A DNA stretch of 64,000 nt from Pseudomonas sp. v388 (GTDB lineage Bacteria > Pseudomonadota > Gammaproteobacteria > Pseudomonadales > Pseudomonadaceae): NCBI RefSeq assembly GCF_003935425.1, contig NZ_RHQN01000001.1, positions 434,001 through 498,000 of the forward strand. The letters are read 5' to 3'. Positions 45,382-54,177 of this stretch are shown piece by piece. The translations under genes were made by a program, and so were the position numbers. Each line of letters starts with the position of its first letter. Position 1 is the first letter of the stretch. The notes under the pieces are model-generated. The model worked only from the letters and a program-made list of their open reading frames with translations, was not told the origin of the DNA and made no database searches.

Positions 45382-45919
45382 TCTGATGCCCAGTAATGAC
45401 TTTAACGCCACCGACAACGCAGCTCCCCGAATGCTCCCCCGAGGGTTGATCAGGTCATCAATGTTCAAGGCCATCCGCAGCTTCTGGGTAAATCCCAAAG
45501 CCTTGTCCAGAACGCCTAGATCTGTTCTGGCATAGGCTCCGAATCCCCCCTGGCGCGCTTGGCTGATCAGGCCGAGTCAACTCGATCTCGTCAGATCGTT
45601 GGATCTCTTATAGGGAATGAACCACTCGAATACTGCAGGAGCGGAATCAATCATGTTTATCTCATCAAAAAGGCTTTGAATTGATGATCTCGTTTGCGCT
45701 TTGTAATCATCAGCCAGATGATTACAAAGGAATACTTGATGATCGTTCAAATTGAGATCGAGATGACGCCCTGGCCGCCCTCCTCGCCAGACGCCTTGAA
45801 AACGGTTCATCGGTTGACCGAAGCAGTGACACCTGTGTTAGGGCCCCGAACCAGTGCAGCACCTGTGCGACTGGCAGGTGATTCAGTAAACTCTGCCCTC
45901 CTTTGCACTGAGCTCATCC
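45382..45919. other. Region with remnants of coding sequence, no intact gene called
   Basis: About 540 bases. On the minus strand, 45385-45560 reads GAYARTDLGVLDKALGFTQK then LRMALNIDDLINPRGSIRGA, which looks like a real protein fragment without a start. Farther on, a minus-strand frame at 45577-45810 contains HLDLNLNDHQVFLCNHLADD, similar in pattern to the N-terminus of the 44168 and 40459 products. Neither is supported as a working gene. They point to decayed island genes. Confidence 0.4.
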
Positions 45920-46114
45920 ATGAACCTCACAGACGCGATGATCGTGCTGCTACTGGCCGCTCGAATTCATGGTACGGATGAAGGTGTGCGTGCTGCTGCG
46001 AAAAGCGTCGTGAATAAGCTGCCTCGTAGCAAGCGGCATGGTATCTACAAAGTGATCGACAGTAAGCATCCCTTGCTCATGGTCGGCTTGATTGCAGAGC
46101 ACTTTGAGATTTAG
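45920..46114 (+). CDS. Small hypothetical protein
   Basis: 64 residues: MNLTDAMIVLLLAARIHGTD, then EGVRAAAKSVVNKLPRSKRH, ending LLMVGLIAEHFEI. A mainly helical, basic protein of a plausible composition, but the ribosome site is weak and no family is recognised. It precedes the NYN-domain gene by 111 bases. It may be the tail of a longer decayed gene that starts near 45738. Confidence 0.4.
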   Translation: MNLTDAMIVLLLAARIHGTDEGVRAAAKSVVNKLPRSKRHGIYKVIDSKHPLLMVGLIAEHFEI

Positions 46115-46225
46115 TCAATCGATTTCCAATGACGTCCCTTCGTGGGTGCTTTCTCGGCTACTTGAGGTGTGAGATGAAAACTAGTCCTACTGATTGTATG
46201 GTGGGCTAACACTCAAGGACGTCCC

Positions 46226-47020
46226 ATGGCCAATCACACCTCTAATACCCAGAAGCATCTCGCAGTCCTGATCGACGCCGATAACGCCCCCGCTGCCATC
46301 GTTGAGGGGTTGTTTGAGGAGATTGCCAAATATGGCGTCGCTAGCGTTAAGCGCATCTATGGGGATTGGACTGGGCCTCAGCTGGGTAGCTGGAAGAAGG
46401 TACTGCTCGACCACTCGATACAGCCAATCCAGCAGTTTGCTTACACCAAGGGTAAAAACGCGACTGACAGCTCGTTGATCATCGACGCGATGGACTTGCT
46501 CTACACCCGCCGCTTTGATGGATTCTGCCTGGTGTCGAGCGATAGCGATTTCACACGCCTCGCCTCACGTCTGCGTGAAGAAGGGCTCACGGTGTACGGG
46601 TTTGGTGAAGAAAAGACCCCAAAGCCATTTGTGGCGGCTTGCGACAAGTTCGTGTACATCGAATTGCTGCGTGACGACACCCTGCCCTCACCAGCTAATG
46701 ACTTATCCGAGGCACCAGCGACTGAGGTCAATCAGGGTGTCGCGACACCGCAAGTTGAGCCTCAGAAGAAGCCGAAAGCCCCTGTCGGTTTCATCGCGAA
46801 GATCCTGGATGACATTGCCGACGAGGATGGCTGGGCCCACCTTGGCGCGCTGGGCGCGAACATTACGAAGCTTCGGCCGGATTTTGATCCAAGGACTCAT
46901 GGCTACAAGAAGCTTAGCGATCTCATCAAAGGCTATCCGCATGCCTTTGAGATTCAGGCGAGAGGCGCATCCGGCGGTACCGCAGCGATGTACGCGCGTC
47001 ACAAGCAGCCAGGTAAATAG
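46226..47020 (+). CDS. NYN-domain (PIN-like RNase) and OST-HTH/LOTUS protein
   Basis: 264 residues, ATG at 46226 with AAGGA six bases upstream. Residues about 10-155 are a NYN domain: VLIDADNAPAAIVEGLFEEI with the first acidic residues (DAD), YGDWTG near 46, KGKNATDSSLIIDAMDLLYT near 76-95 and CLVSSDSDFTRLASRLREEG near 101-120. These acidic residues are the metal-binding site of the family. Residues about 190-262 are an OST-HTH/LOTUS domain (FIAKILDDIADEDGWAHLGA; LRPDFDPRTHGYKKLSDLIK). Family members are expected to act on RNA; some belong to anti-phage or stress systems. It is a single-gene unit here. Confidence 0.85.
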   Translation: MANHTSNTQKHLAVLIDADNAPAAIVEGLFEEIAKYGVASVKRIYGDWTGPQLGSWKKVLLDHSIQPIQQFAYTKGKNATDSSLIIDAMDLLYTRRFDGFCLVSSDSDFTRLASRLREEGLTVYGFGEEKTPKPFVAACDKFVYIELLRDDTLPSPANDLSEAPATEVNQGVATPQVEPQKKPKAPVGFIAKILDDIADEDGWAHLGALGANITKLRPDFDPRTHGYKKLSDLIKGYPHAFEIQARGASGGTAAMYARHKQPGK

Positions 47021-47122
47021 GGGGAGCGTCTTCGTCTCCAACCGCAGCTCATCGGGCCATTGTTGATCACCACCATATCAATCCGATATTTTCGCCTCCG
47101 AGCCAATCAGGGAGGAACGGCG

Positions 47123-47371
47123 ATGACTTGCGTCATTTGCGATCTACAGGACAAGGTAGTTTCATGCGTCAGCCAATTTCAGGTAAGGCAGTGCAAGGCG
47201 TGCGGGTATTACGGCATGCCAGAGGAGCTAGTCGAGCAAATTCAAGCTACTGGGCAACGTCTCAATATTGAGCGCACCGAGGCATTTTTGACTGCTCGTA
47301 AACAGAATCAGCAGCCGCCTTGGATTTCGGTTGAGGATGCCCTGGAGAATTCGCTGCTCGAGCCTGCCTGA
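47123..47371 (+). CDS. Small zinc-ribbon-like protein
   Basis: 82 residues from the ATG at 47123 (GGAGGA upstream). CVIC at residues 3-6 and CKAC near 23-26 form a CxxC-CxxC pair in the first 30 residues, a zinc-ribbon pattern: MTCVICDLQDKVVSCVSQFQ then VRQCKACGYYGMPEELVEQI. The C-terminal half is helical and charged. Function unknown. It lies 102 bases after the NYN gene on the same strand and could be co-transcribed. Confidence 0.55.
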   Translation: MTCVICDLQDKVVSCVSQFQVRQCKACGYYGMPEELVEQIQATGQRLNIERTEAFLTARKQNQQPPWISVEDALENSLLEPA

Positions 47372-47459
47372 CACCTACGTTCATTGCGCCCGATCTTGAG
47401 TTTCAGGTAACCAACGCCCCTTCCCACTTGCCATTACAGGTTGTTCGGCATTCGCTCGG

Positions 47460-47927
47460 TCATGCACTACCCCGGCCGACCTCAACCTGAAGATGCCGAG
47501 GAGCCGGTTGAAGCATCTGCAGGGTCTTCTCATCCGGTTTGCAATCAAAAAACTGATCGAGACCTTTCTGATAGACCGAAGAGTCGGAATTCATTGCTGC
47601 AAATAGCGTTAGGCTGGAGCGCAGCTTGAGGTCGTCGTGCGAGCCAAATATCTGGTGAGCGGTCTTGTTATGGTGATCCAGGAGCGTCCTGGCGCAGCAC
47701 TGTAATCGGGGCCCAAGTAACGGGTGCTGCAGGTAGGCATGTGCCTCAGCGGGACAGGAGATCCCAAACCTCTGGGCCATATCGCTTCGACCAAGTCCCT
47801 GCAGTTGTGGAAATATGAACCACATCCAGTGGCTCGTCTTAAGGCCCGCGGGCAGCTCATCCATAGCCCGACCATAGACTGCTCGTTGAGCATGCACGAA
47901 GCGATCAAGATCAAAATCTTCATGCAT
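47460..47927 (-). CDS. DUF1810 family protein
   Basis: 155 residues from the ATG at 47927 (GAGGGA six bases upstream; the frame runs on to 47975 without a site). The DUF1810 pattern is clear: DLDRFVHAQRAVYGRAMDEL near residues 5-24, SHWMWFIFPQLQGLGRSDMA near 31-50 and AEAHAYLQHPLLGPRL near 60-75, then QIFGSHDDLKLRSSLTLFA near 92. The domain is widespread and uncharacterised (misnamed calpastatin in some records). It follows the DUF2235 gene on the same strand, 60 bases away. Confidence 0.87.
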   Translation of the reverse strand: MHEDFDLDRFVHAQRAVYGRAMDELPAGLKTSHWMWFIFPQLQGLGRSDMAQRFGISCPAEAHAYLQHPLLGPRLQCCARTLLDHHNKTAHQIFGSHDDLKLRSSLTLFAAMNSDSSVYQKGLDQFFDCKPDEKTLQMLQPAPRHLQVEVGRGSA

Positions 47928-47987
47928 AACACGTCCCTCGCTCCAAAGATGAAGGCGCTGCGCAGCCCCCATCATCAGAAGCCATAG

Positions 47988-49142
47988 TCAGTCCGGCACT
48001 GCAGTGGCGGGAGAGCTCGCAAGCACTGAATTCATGATCTGCCCCGGATCGACCGCCAACCGGCCTGCCCACTCAACCAAATTTTTAGGCCGGTAGTCAT
48101 CAAGCTTACGCCAACGATCAAACACCGACGCATCGATGGTCTCGTTGATCGTGGCGGTCGTCGAGTCACCGTTGTCCACCGACGGAGCCTCGATAGAACG
48201 ATAGTAATGCTTCCCCAGGGTCGCGAGTGCGTAAAGCCCGTGCGCCATCTCGGCATACGAATCTCGAACCTCACACGTGGACTCGTCACCGTCGAGCTGG
48301 ACATCGTCGTTGAACACCAAACCGTGAGCGACGGCTTTCGACATCAACCACTTCAACGGGATTTGGGCCAGCAGGTCGTTTTCATAACCGCCCCCAACGT
48401 TTGCGTGGGCGCCGACAAACCAGCGCTGTTCAACCTGATCAAGGCGACGGGGTGCGAACGTATCACCCTGTTTAGGCGTGTTCTTCACCCAGAGAGTGGG
48501 AGCGAATGCTTCACGGTGTTCGTCGATCGCCAGCGCATGGTAGGCATGCGTGTCGTTGATCCGCAGATCTGTTTCCAGGAACGCGAAATCATCCTTGCTC
48601 ACTCGCGGGATCAACGGCCCGGGTACGCCCAATGCGCCCACGGTGTCCCATACCCCCTGAAACCAGATCGGGATCGGGCGTGAGTAGCGCTTCTGCCAGA
48701 TGTCTTCCTGTGACAGCTCGCTTTCATCCTTGTGCGCCAGCGTCAGAATCGAGTTCTTCGTTTTGCCGTGCCGGTAGCGTTCGTAGACCTGTTTCAGAGA
48801 AATGGGCGATCCAGGCTTGAGAAGTCCGCAGACCGAGATGAAGCCCGCCAGGCTTCGGGCAGTGAATGCGCCGCGGCTGAAACCAAAGATGAAGATTTTG
48901 GCGTCTGGCTCATAGTGGTCAACCAGCCACTCGTAGGCCGCCAATACCTCTTCGTTGACACCTATGCCGAACATGCCGCCACTCAGGTGTTCGCCTTTTT
49001 GAGTACCGACGCCGGCGCTGTAGTAGCACAGCTGTTCAGGCGATTTGTTACACAGAGATTTGGCACGGTAGACGTTGGTGTTGTCGTCGACGTTGTTCCA
49101 GGTGCCATCCAGAAAAAGGGCAATACGCTTCACGTCAGACAT
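47988..49142 (-). CDS. DUF2235 alpha/beta-hydrolase (Tle1-like phospholipase fold)
   Basis: 384 residues, ATG at 49142 with AGGAG six bases upstream. DUF2235 signatures: KRIALFLDGTWNN at 5-17, the nucleophile elbow GFSRGAFTARSLAGF near 89-103 (Ser in GxSxG), VWDTVGALG near 168 (Asp) and WFVGAHANVGGGY near 242 (His), giving a Ser-Asp-His triad. The fold is shared with type VI secretion Tle1 phospholipases, but there is no VgrG, PAAR or immunity neighbour. Many stand-alone members are cytoplasmic and uncharacterised. No signal peptide. Probably co-transcribed with the DUF1810 gene. Confidence 0.87.
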   Translation of the reverse strand: MSDVKRIALFLDGTWNNVDDNTNVYRAKSLCNKSPEQLCYYSAGVGTQKGEHLSGGMFGIGVNEEVLAAYEWLVDHYEPDAKIFIFGFSRGAFTARSLAGFISVCGLLKPGSPISLKQVYERYRHGKTKNSILTLAHKDESELSQEDIWQKRYSRPIPIWFQGVWDTVGALGVPGPLIPRVSKDDFAFLETDLRINDTHAYHALAIDEHREAFAPTLWVKNTPKQGDTFAPRRLDQVEQRWFVGAHANVGGGYENDLLAQIPLKWLMSKAVAHGLVFNDDVQLDGDESTCEVRDSYAEMAHGLYALATLGKHYYRSIEAPSVDNGDSTTATINETIDASVFDRWRKLDDYRPKNLVEWAGRLAVDPGQIMNSVLASSPATAVPD

Positions 49143-49385
49143 TCTTAGCTCCTGCTTAGCCTTTGCATTTTAGTCGTGCTGTTGGGGGGGCATCAGCCTC
49201 GGATGACCGGCACGTGTTGACTCGTGGGCGGTCGATAATCGGAGGGCCGATCTTAAAACAATGCTTTGAGGTAATTCATGAAATAGCTGTCATGCGGCTG
49301 GGTGCATGCGCGGCCTCTGAGCGCATGTGTGCGTCGTTCAAAAGCCTTAATTTACGAACAAGTTAAGCTTTACGACTGGGGCCTG

Positions 49386-49721
49386 ATGAGCAATGATAGC
49401 GTTTTGATTTCAGCTACTGGATTAGTCATGGAAGGATTCTGGGCAGGTGCCGTCAAGTATTGCGGCATCGGTGCTGTGGCAGCATTCGTAGGTTATACCG
49501 TCTATCCGCAGATCATCGCATCTCCTTATCTCAAAAACCTCACGCACACTGAGCTCTTCGCTCTTCTCGCGCTAATCGTGCTGGTGGTGTTCGGTCTGTG
49601 TCTGGCGTTGGTGAATGCCGGCCTCAAGCCAAAGGCCGGGAGCAACACCGTCAACCTCAAACGCACCACCGTCCATGGAAATGTCCAGGCCGGCAACAAC
49701 AAAACCTACGAAAAGAAATGA
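49386..49721 (+). CDS. Small two-helix membrane protein at the head of the ABC-3C operon
   Basis: 111 residues from the ATG at 49386. Two membrane segments: about 20-40 (YCGIGAVAAFVGYTVYP) and 55-80 (ELFALLALIVLVVFGLCLAL). The cytosolic tail ends TVHGNVQAGNNKTYEKK. Its stop overlaps the start of the next gene (ATGA), which places it in the operon. The tail motif VHGNVQAGNNKTY matches VDGDLRVGDDTHY at the start of the next protein, which suggests the two proteins meet through that element. A membrane-disrupting effector is the likely role by analogy with other ABC-3C systems. No family was recognised. The frame from 49302 lacks a ribosome site. Confidence 0.68.
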   Translation: MSNDSVLISATGLVMEGFWAGAVKYCGIGAVAAFVGYTVYPQIIASPYLKNLTHTELFALLALIVLVVFGLCLALVNAGLKPKAGSNTVNLKRTTVHGNVQAGNNKTYEKK

Positions 49722-50290
49722 ATAAAGCGAACTTGTGGGGTTCCCGTGTAGATGGGGATCTCCGGGTGGGCGATGATACCCATTACATCATAAACCCTCC
49801 CCCGCCTGATCCCGCAGCTCTGTCTCGGCTCCTAACCCAAATCCAGGAGCTGAGTGAGACCGACGAGGATTTTCAGTACTTCATTGGGCGCCTGGATTTT
49901 TTCACGAACCAAAAAACCCAAACTCCTGTTATTGGCCTTGAACAGAAGCTGCGCAACGGTGGCCGGGACGATCTTCTCGAAATCGCGATTGAGCGAAAAG
50001 ATGCGTTTGCCAAGCGTCTGTTCAAATCGCAGCTCAATCGAAGGCGCCAAGGTATTTTTCTTTACATCCTGCAAAAGATCAGCTTCGCCTTTGAGGAACA
50101 GGTTCGCCCTCTCATGAAGCAGGGGGCTCCCGACACCGTCATCGACACCGTAATACTACATGGAATCGTGGACACGATTTTTCGTGAGGTGATGGCTGAA
50201 GACTTCACCGTAGATCAGTACATAATCTCGGGAATGCTGTATTTCCTAACCGGGAAGTGTCACCTGATTTGGGAGAAATCGAAATGCTGA
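49718..50290 (+). CDS. ABC-3C system C-terminal-domain protein
   Basis: 190 residues from the ATG at 49718 (ATGA overlap with the membrane protein). After a short start with VDGDLRVGDDTHYIINPPPP, residues about 40-190 are helical: TDEDFQYFIGRLDFFTNQKT, IGLEQKLRNGGRDDLLEIAI and ERKDAFAKRLFKSQLNRRRQ. These match the pattern of ABC-three-component CTDs (a hairpin, an EQKL segment and AxxxKxxFxKxL). In other systems this CTD is fused to the effector; here the effector seems to be the separate upstream membrane protein. It overlaps the next gene by 7 bases. Confidence 0.75.
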   Translation: MNKANLWGSRVDGDLRVGDDTHYIINPPPPDPAALSRLLTQIQELSETDEDFQYFIGRLDFFTNQKTQTPVIGLEQKLRNGGRDDLLEIAIERKDAFAKRLFKSQLNRRRQGIFLYILQKISFAFEEQVRPLMKQGAPDTVIDTVILHGIVDTIFREVMAEDFTVDQYIISGMLYFLTGKCHLIWEKSKC

Positions 50291-50790
50291 TGTATCACCC
50301 TGCCTTCGATGCGAACCATTGTCTCTACCGAATTGTGTCAATCCTCAATGCGACTCGCGAGACCCAGATCAGCTGGCCGCTCTTGAGAATGCTTGATTTT
50401 TATTACCTGTTCCCGGGGCAACTGAAATGCATTCACCCGTGGCCGCGGGAAATTTCCAAAATGAAAGCCCAGGTCTCAAAAATTCCGGAGCAGTTCGAGG
50501 ATCTTACCAATCCTGCCCGCACATTTTTTGAACTGGAAACCTTCCAAAAATCCGCAACGCTCGAACTCATAGCGAAGGGCGTCATTTCCAAATCCGCATT
50601 TGATAAAGGCATCATGGAACTAGAGCCCGAATCCCTCTCTTCTGCTTACATCGACTTACTGGCCACGGATGATTTCCTCACGAGCGACGCCTTTGCCGTG
50701 ATCACCAAGGGGCTTCCATCTGTACAGTTCGACGGGTCAAAAGGCCTCAAGCGGCGCTCCGGGTTGATGGAGTATATTTATGACCTCTAA
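50284..50790 (+). CDS. ABC-3C system middle component
   Basis: 168 residues from the ATG at 50284 (MLMYHPAFDANHCLYRIVSI). This start, with YHPAFDxxHxxYR, and RMLDFYYLFPGQLKCI near 37-52, are typical of the ABC-3C middle-component family (MC5-like). Middle components are winged-helix-like adaptors between the CTD protein and the ATPase. It overlaps the CTD gene by 7 bases and the ATPase gene by 11 bases, so all are made together. Confidence 0.8.
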   Translation: MLMYHPAFDANHCLYRIVSILNATRETQISWPLLRMLDFYYLFPGQLKCIHPWPREISKMKAQVSKIPEQFEDLTNPARTFFELETFQKSATLELIAKGVISKSAFDKGIMELEPESLSSAYIDLLATDDFLTSDAFAVITKGLPSVQFDGSKGLKRRSGLMEYIYDL

Positions 50791-52696
50791 AGCGTCCACG
50801 TTTTTCATCAATCGCTTCATTATCGGCAAAGGCGGGAAAGTCGTTTACGACGAGACTTTCCACAGAGGCGTCAACATCATTCGTGGTGCCAACAGCGTCG
50901 GTAAGTCCACCATCATGGATTTCCTCTTCAGTTGTCTGGGTGGAGACATCGCGGAAGACCGGTGGAACGAGGAAGCAAGGTCGTGCGATGCTGTCTTCGC
51001 GGAGATCGAGCTCAATGGTCACGTACTGACGATCCATCGGCAGGTACAGCCCGGCAAAAAGCCCCCCATGAATTTCTTTGACGGGAGCTATGAGCACCTG
51101 CTTGCCATAAACTCAGCCTCAGTCTGGCAAAGTTACGGCATCAGTCGAACCGACGAAAAGCTGAGTTTTTCACAGCAGATTTTTGAGCTCTTGAACTGGC
51201 CTCACAGCCAGACTGATGATTTCGCGAACCTGACCATTCACCAAGTCCTGCGTCTAATCTACGTTGACCAAGGCACCGCGGTGAACAAGATTCTGCGGGC
51301 CGAACATTCAACATTTGACAAGCCCAGCATGCGTCAAGCTATCGGGGATTTTCTGCTCGGTCTAGATGACCTTGGCATCTATGCGTTGAAGCAGCAGCTT
51401 TCAAAAGCAGAGTCTGAGTTTGCCCAGATCGACGGTCAGCTCGATTCGATTTACAGGTTCGTATCCCCTTCTGAAGGTGTCCTGCGCGTCGCAGCGCTTC
51501 AGACTGACATCGACAACGCCACCCTTGAGTTGAGGCGATTGCTTGACCGCCGGGAGGTACTGCTGGCGCAGCCTGAGGAGGCGAGCTCCGATGACGAGCT
51601 CAAAGTTAAGGCTGCCCAGGCGGGTCAAGAGATTGCCGCTCTGACAAAGGAAATCGACATCCGCACAGCCAAACAAGCCGAGATGGTCAACGAGATCCTC
51701 GAGTCCGAGCTGTTCATTACCGCTATCGAGTCCCGAATCAAGGCGCTCAAGGAGTCTCGCACCGCTTACGACTTTTTTGGGGAAGTCAGATTCAAGTTTT
51801 GTCCAAGTTGCCTGTGCGCGCTGACCGATGCGGGGCGAGAGAAATGTCACCTGTGCAAGGCCGAATTGGATGATAAGTCTCGTGAGGCCTCGTACCTGGC
51901 TGCGCTCAATGAACTGTTGTTTCAGAAGAAAGAAAGCACAAAGGTTCTGGTGGAGCTGCGCACCAAACTCAGCGAGCACTCCCGCTACCTCGCATCAAAT
52001 CAGCGCATGCTTCAAACCGTAAAGGCCAATCACATTGCAGCATTGCGTTTGAGTTCTGACCGCGTGCTGCAGCTCAATGAGGTCTCCTCCAACATTGGCA
52101 CTATTGAAGAGCGGATCAAGAACCTTGAGACCAAGGCACAGCTGGTTAGCGCAATCGAAGGGCTGATAGCGAAGAAAGAAAGCCTCAATGGCACGATGGG
52201 TGATTTGAAAGAGCGGATTGCAGACAGCAAGGCCAGAACCAGTGAGCGCCGCGAAACCGTCGAAAGCAAGCTGTCTGAAAAGACCGTCGAGCTCCTGAAA
52301 ATGGATGGTGGATTCGAGCCGGCTTTCAACAATGCCCAAACTGTTCTGTTCGATTTCGCTAAAGATTTCATGTTGGTCGATGGCCGCTCCAAGTTTTCTG
52401 CCAGTTCTGAAACCGTCTTGAAGAACAGCTTCCACCTAGCGATCCTGCTGGAGTCCTTAGAGGACGAGAGCATGCGTTACCCGCGCCTCTTCCTTCTGGA
52501 CAACACCGAGGATAAAGGAATGGGGCCTGATCGCAGCCAAAACTTCCAGCGAGTCCTGGTAGATGCGCTGGCCGAGTATCAAAACACGCCGTACCAGGTG
52601 ATCATGACCACTTCGATGGTTGACCCGACCCTCGATAAGTCCGACCTTTGTGTAGGGCCACACTACATCAAAGGCACTCACACACTTAATCTTTGA
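50780..52696 (+). CDS. ABC-3C system ATPase (SMC/Rad50-like)
   Basis: 638 residues. N-terminal ATPase lobe with Walker A GANSVGKST near residues 36-44 and the IHRQVQPGKKPP region; a long coiled coil from about 195 to 525; C-terminal lobe with LFLLDNTEDKGMG near 570-582, where the Walker B shows DN instead of the usual DE. The middle of the coiled coil has CPSCLCALTDAGREKCHLCK near 340-360, two CxxC pairs forming a zinc-hook-like turn. Such ATPases are thought to sense foreign nucleic acid and control the effector. It is the last gene of the four-gene operon 49386-52696. Confidence 0.85.
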   Translation: MTSKASTFFINRFIIGKGGKVVYDETFHRGVNIIRGANSVGKSTIMDFLFSCLGGDIAEDRWNEEARSCDAVFAEIELNGHVLTIHRQVQPGKKPPMNFFDGSYEHLLAINSASVWQSYGISRTDEKLSFSQQIFELLNWPHSQTDDFANLTIHQVLRLIYVDQGTAVNKILRAEHSTFDKPSMRQAIGDFLLGLDDLGIYALKQQLSKAESEFAQIDGQLDSIYRFVSPSEGVLRVAALQTDIDNATLELRRLLDRREVLLAQPEEASSDDELKVKAAQAGQEIAALTKEIDIRTAKQAEMVNEILESELFITAIESRIKALKESRTAYDFFGEVRFKFCPSCLCALTDAGREKCHLCKAELDDKSREASYLAALNELLFQKKESTKVLVELRTKLSEHSRYLASNQRMLQTVKANHIAALRLSSDRVLQLNEVSSNIGTIEERIKNLETKAQLVSAIEGLIAKKESLNGTMGDLKERIADSKARTSERRETVESKLSEKTVELLKMDGGFEPAFNNAQTVLFDFAKDFMLVDGRSKFSASSETVLKNSFHLAILLESLEDESMRYPRLFLLDNTEDKGMGPDRSQNFQRVLVDALAEYQNTPYQVIMTTSMVDPTLDKSDLCVGPHYIKGTHTLNL

Positions 52697-52833
52697 CAAC
52701 CTGAGCGCGAGCCTGCCATGGCGTTGTCAACCATACGATCGCGCCAGGGGGCTCTCTTCAACCGCTCAGGAATTCGGCGCAATAGTCCATTCCATACCAG
52801 CCTTAGCACTCTATCATTTGCAAGGAGCTCCAT

Positions 52834-54177
52834 ATGCCTGCAGTTCAAACAGCCACGTGGCGCACGTGGCAGGGACATACAAAACAGATAAGTCTTCTAC
52901 ATCCCGACGCTGCTGCCTTCGACACCAAGTACAAGACCACGATCCTGACGGGGCAAAACGGCTCTCACAAGAGCACCCTTCTCAAACAACTTGTCTATGA
53001 CTTAATCACCCCGTCCGAAGATGAAAAGCCCCCGAGAAGATCAAGAACAAAAAAGCCTAAGCCGACTTCTCACGTTGTCTGCGTATCCGGCTCTCCTTCA
53101 GACCGGTTTCCGCAGAAAGAGAAACCTGGCGGCGGCAGAACTCTTTTCGATGTTCCAAACTACACCTATTACGGACAGCGAGTATACGGCAACCTACTTA
53201 GCCAAAAACTCCCACTCGAAACGTTACTTACATCTGCCTTGAATGCATCGAAAAAAAATAGATACGCCTGGAATTTTTACTCCGAGTGCCATCGTCTTGT
53301 AGGCGTCGCTCCACGGGTTGAGTACATACTTAGCACAGAGGCTCTTCGTGCAAAGGGCATTAGAAAGCTCCTGCTTGAAAAACAAGTCGACGCCAAAGCA
53401 GATCGCAGAGGGCAGTTTTTCGAAAGAATCAGCTTTCAACTTGCTCAATGGTTTTTAAGTGAATTCACGCTCGAAGAGTTTGACGAACTCGATCTCCTCC
53501 TAGAGCGGCCCAGAAGAAAGCTGTCATTAATAATCGATCCTAATGGCCCTTCCTGCGAACCGACTTCGGTGAACGTCATTCGTCTGGGGCTACTGCTCGA
53601 CATCATAAAACTGAATGAAGCCAAGGTGTGTCGAACTCAATCAAAAAATCCGTTCTCTATCTTCGAGCTCAGTTCTGGAGAGTTCCATCTTCTCACTACC
53701 ATTCTGGGGATTGGTTTCAGCCTGGAAAAATCTTCCGTTTTGCTAATAGACGAGCCAGAAAATAATCTTCACCCGCAGTGGCAGAGATCCTTGATGGCGC
53801 TGATCTTCCAGGTCTGTGATCACATTCTGGATGACGGACACTTGGTCGTTTCCACTCATTCTCCGCTCATCGTGGGGTCGGCTATTCAAGGCAGCACGGT
53901 CATTGACCTTACTGATGAGGAGCCCGTACTGACTCTTGCCTCTTACGGCGCTTCGTCTGACCAGCTATTACTCAATCAATTCGGTGTCGGCTCAAGTCGC
54001 AACAAGCTGGTGGTGGATACTGTTCAAAAGGCTATATCACTTGTGGAAACCAATGGCCTGGATAGTATTGAATTTACATCGATTATCCCTAATCTGCTGA
54101 ACATCCGCGAATCCTTACTCGATACTGATCCATTGGTAGCTGTGATCGATGCTCTTCTCGATGAAGAGGTCGTGTGA
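52834..54177 (+). CDS. ptuA: Septu system ATPase PtuA
   Basis: 447 residues, AAGGAG six bases before the ATG at 52834. An ABC/OLD-type ATPase: Walker A region TGQNGSHKSTLLKQL near 39-53, signature FELSSGEFHLLTTILGIG near 276, Walker B SVLLIDEPENNLHPQWQRSL near 297 and H-loop HLVVSTHSPLIVG near 336. The Walker A has His in place of the last Gly of GxxGxGK. Followed by an HNH gene whose start overlaps its stop (TGATG), the standard ptuAB layout. Septu is an anti-phage system in which PtuA and PtuB form a nuclease complex. Confidence 0.88.
   Translation: MPAVQTATWRTWQGHTKQISLLHPDAAAFDTKYKTTILTGQNGSHKSTLLKQLVYDLITPSEDEKPPRRSRTKKPKPTSHVVCVSGSPSDRFPQKEKPGGGRTLFDVPNYTYYGQRVYGNLLSQKLPLETLLTSALNASKKNRYAWNFYSECHRLVGVAPRVEYILSTEALRAKGIRKLLLEKQVDAKADRRGQFFERISFQLAQWFLSEFTLEEFDELDLLLERPRRKLSLIIDPNGPSCEPTSVNVIRLGLLLDIIKLNEAKVCRTQSKNPFSIFELSSGEFHLLTTILGIGFSLEKSSVLLIDEPENNLHPQWQRSLMALIFQVCDHILDDGHLVVSTHSPLIVGSAIQGSTVIDLTDEEPVLTLASYGASSDQLLLNQFGVGSSRNKLVVDTVQKAISLVETNGLDSIEFTSIIPNLLNIRESLLDTDPLVAVIDALLDEEVV

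Noticed and set aside
45208-45498. Minus-strand frame overlapping the end of the exported protein gene
   Set aside because: It overlaps a gene with signal peptide and ribosome site; only the part beyond 45385 looks like protein, probably a remnant.
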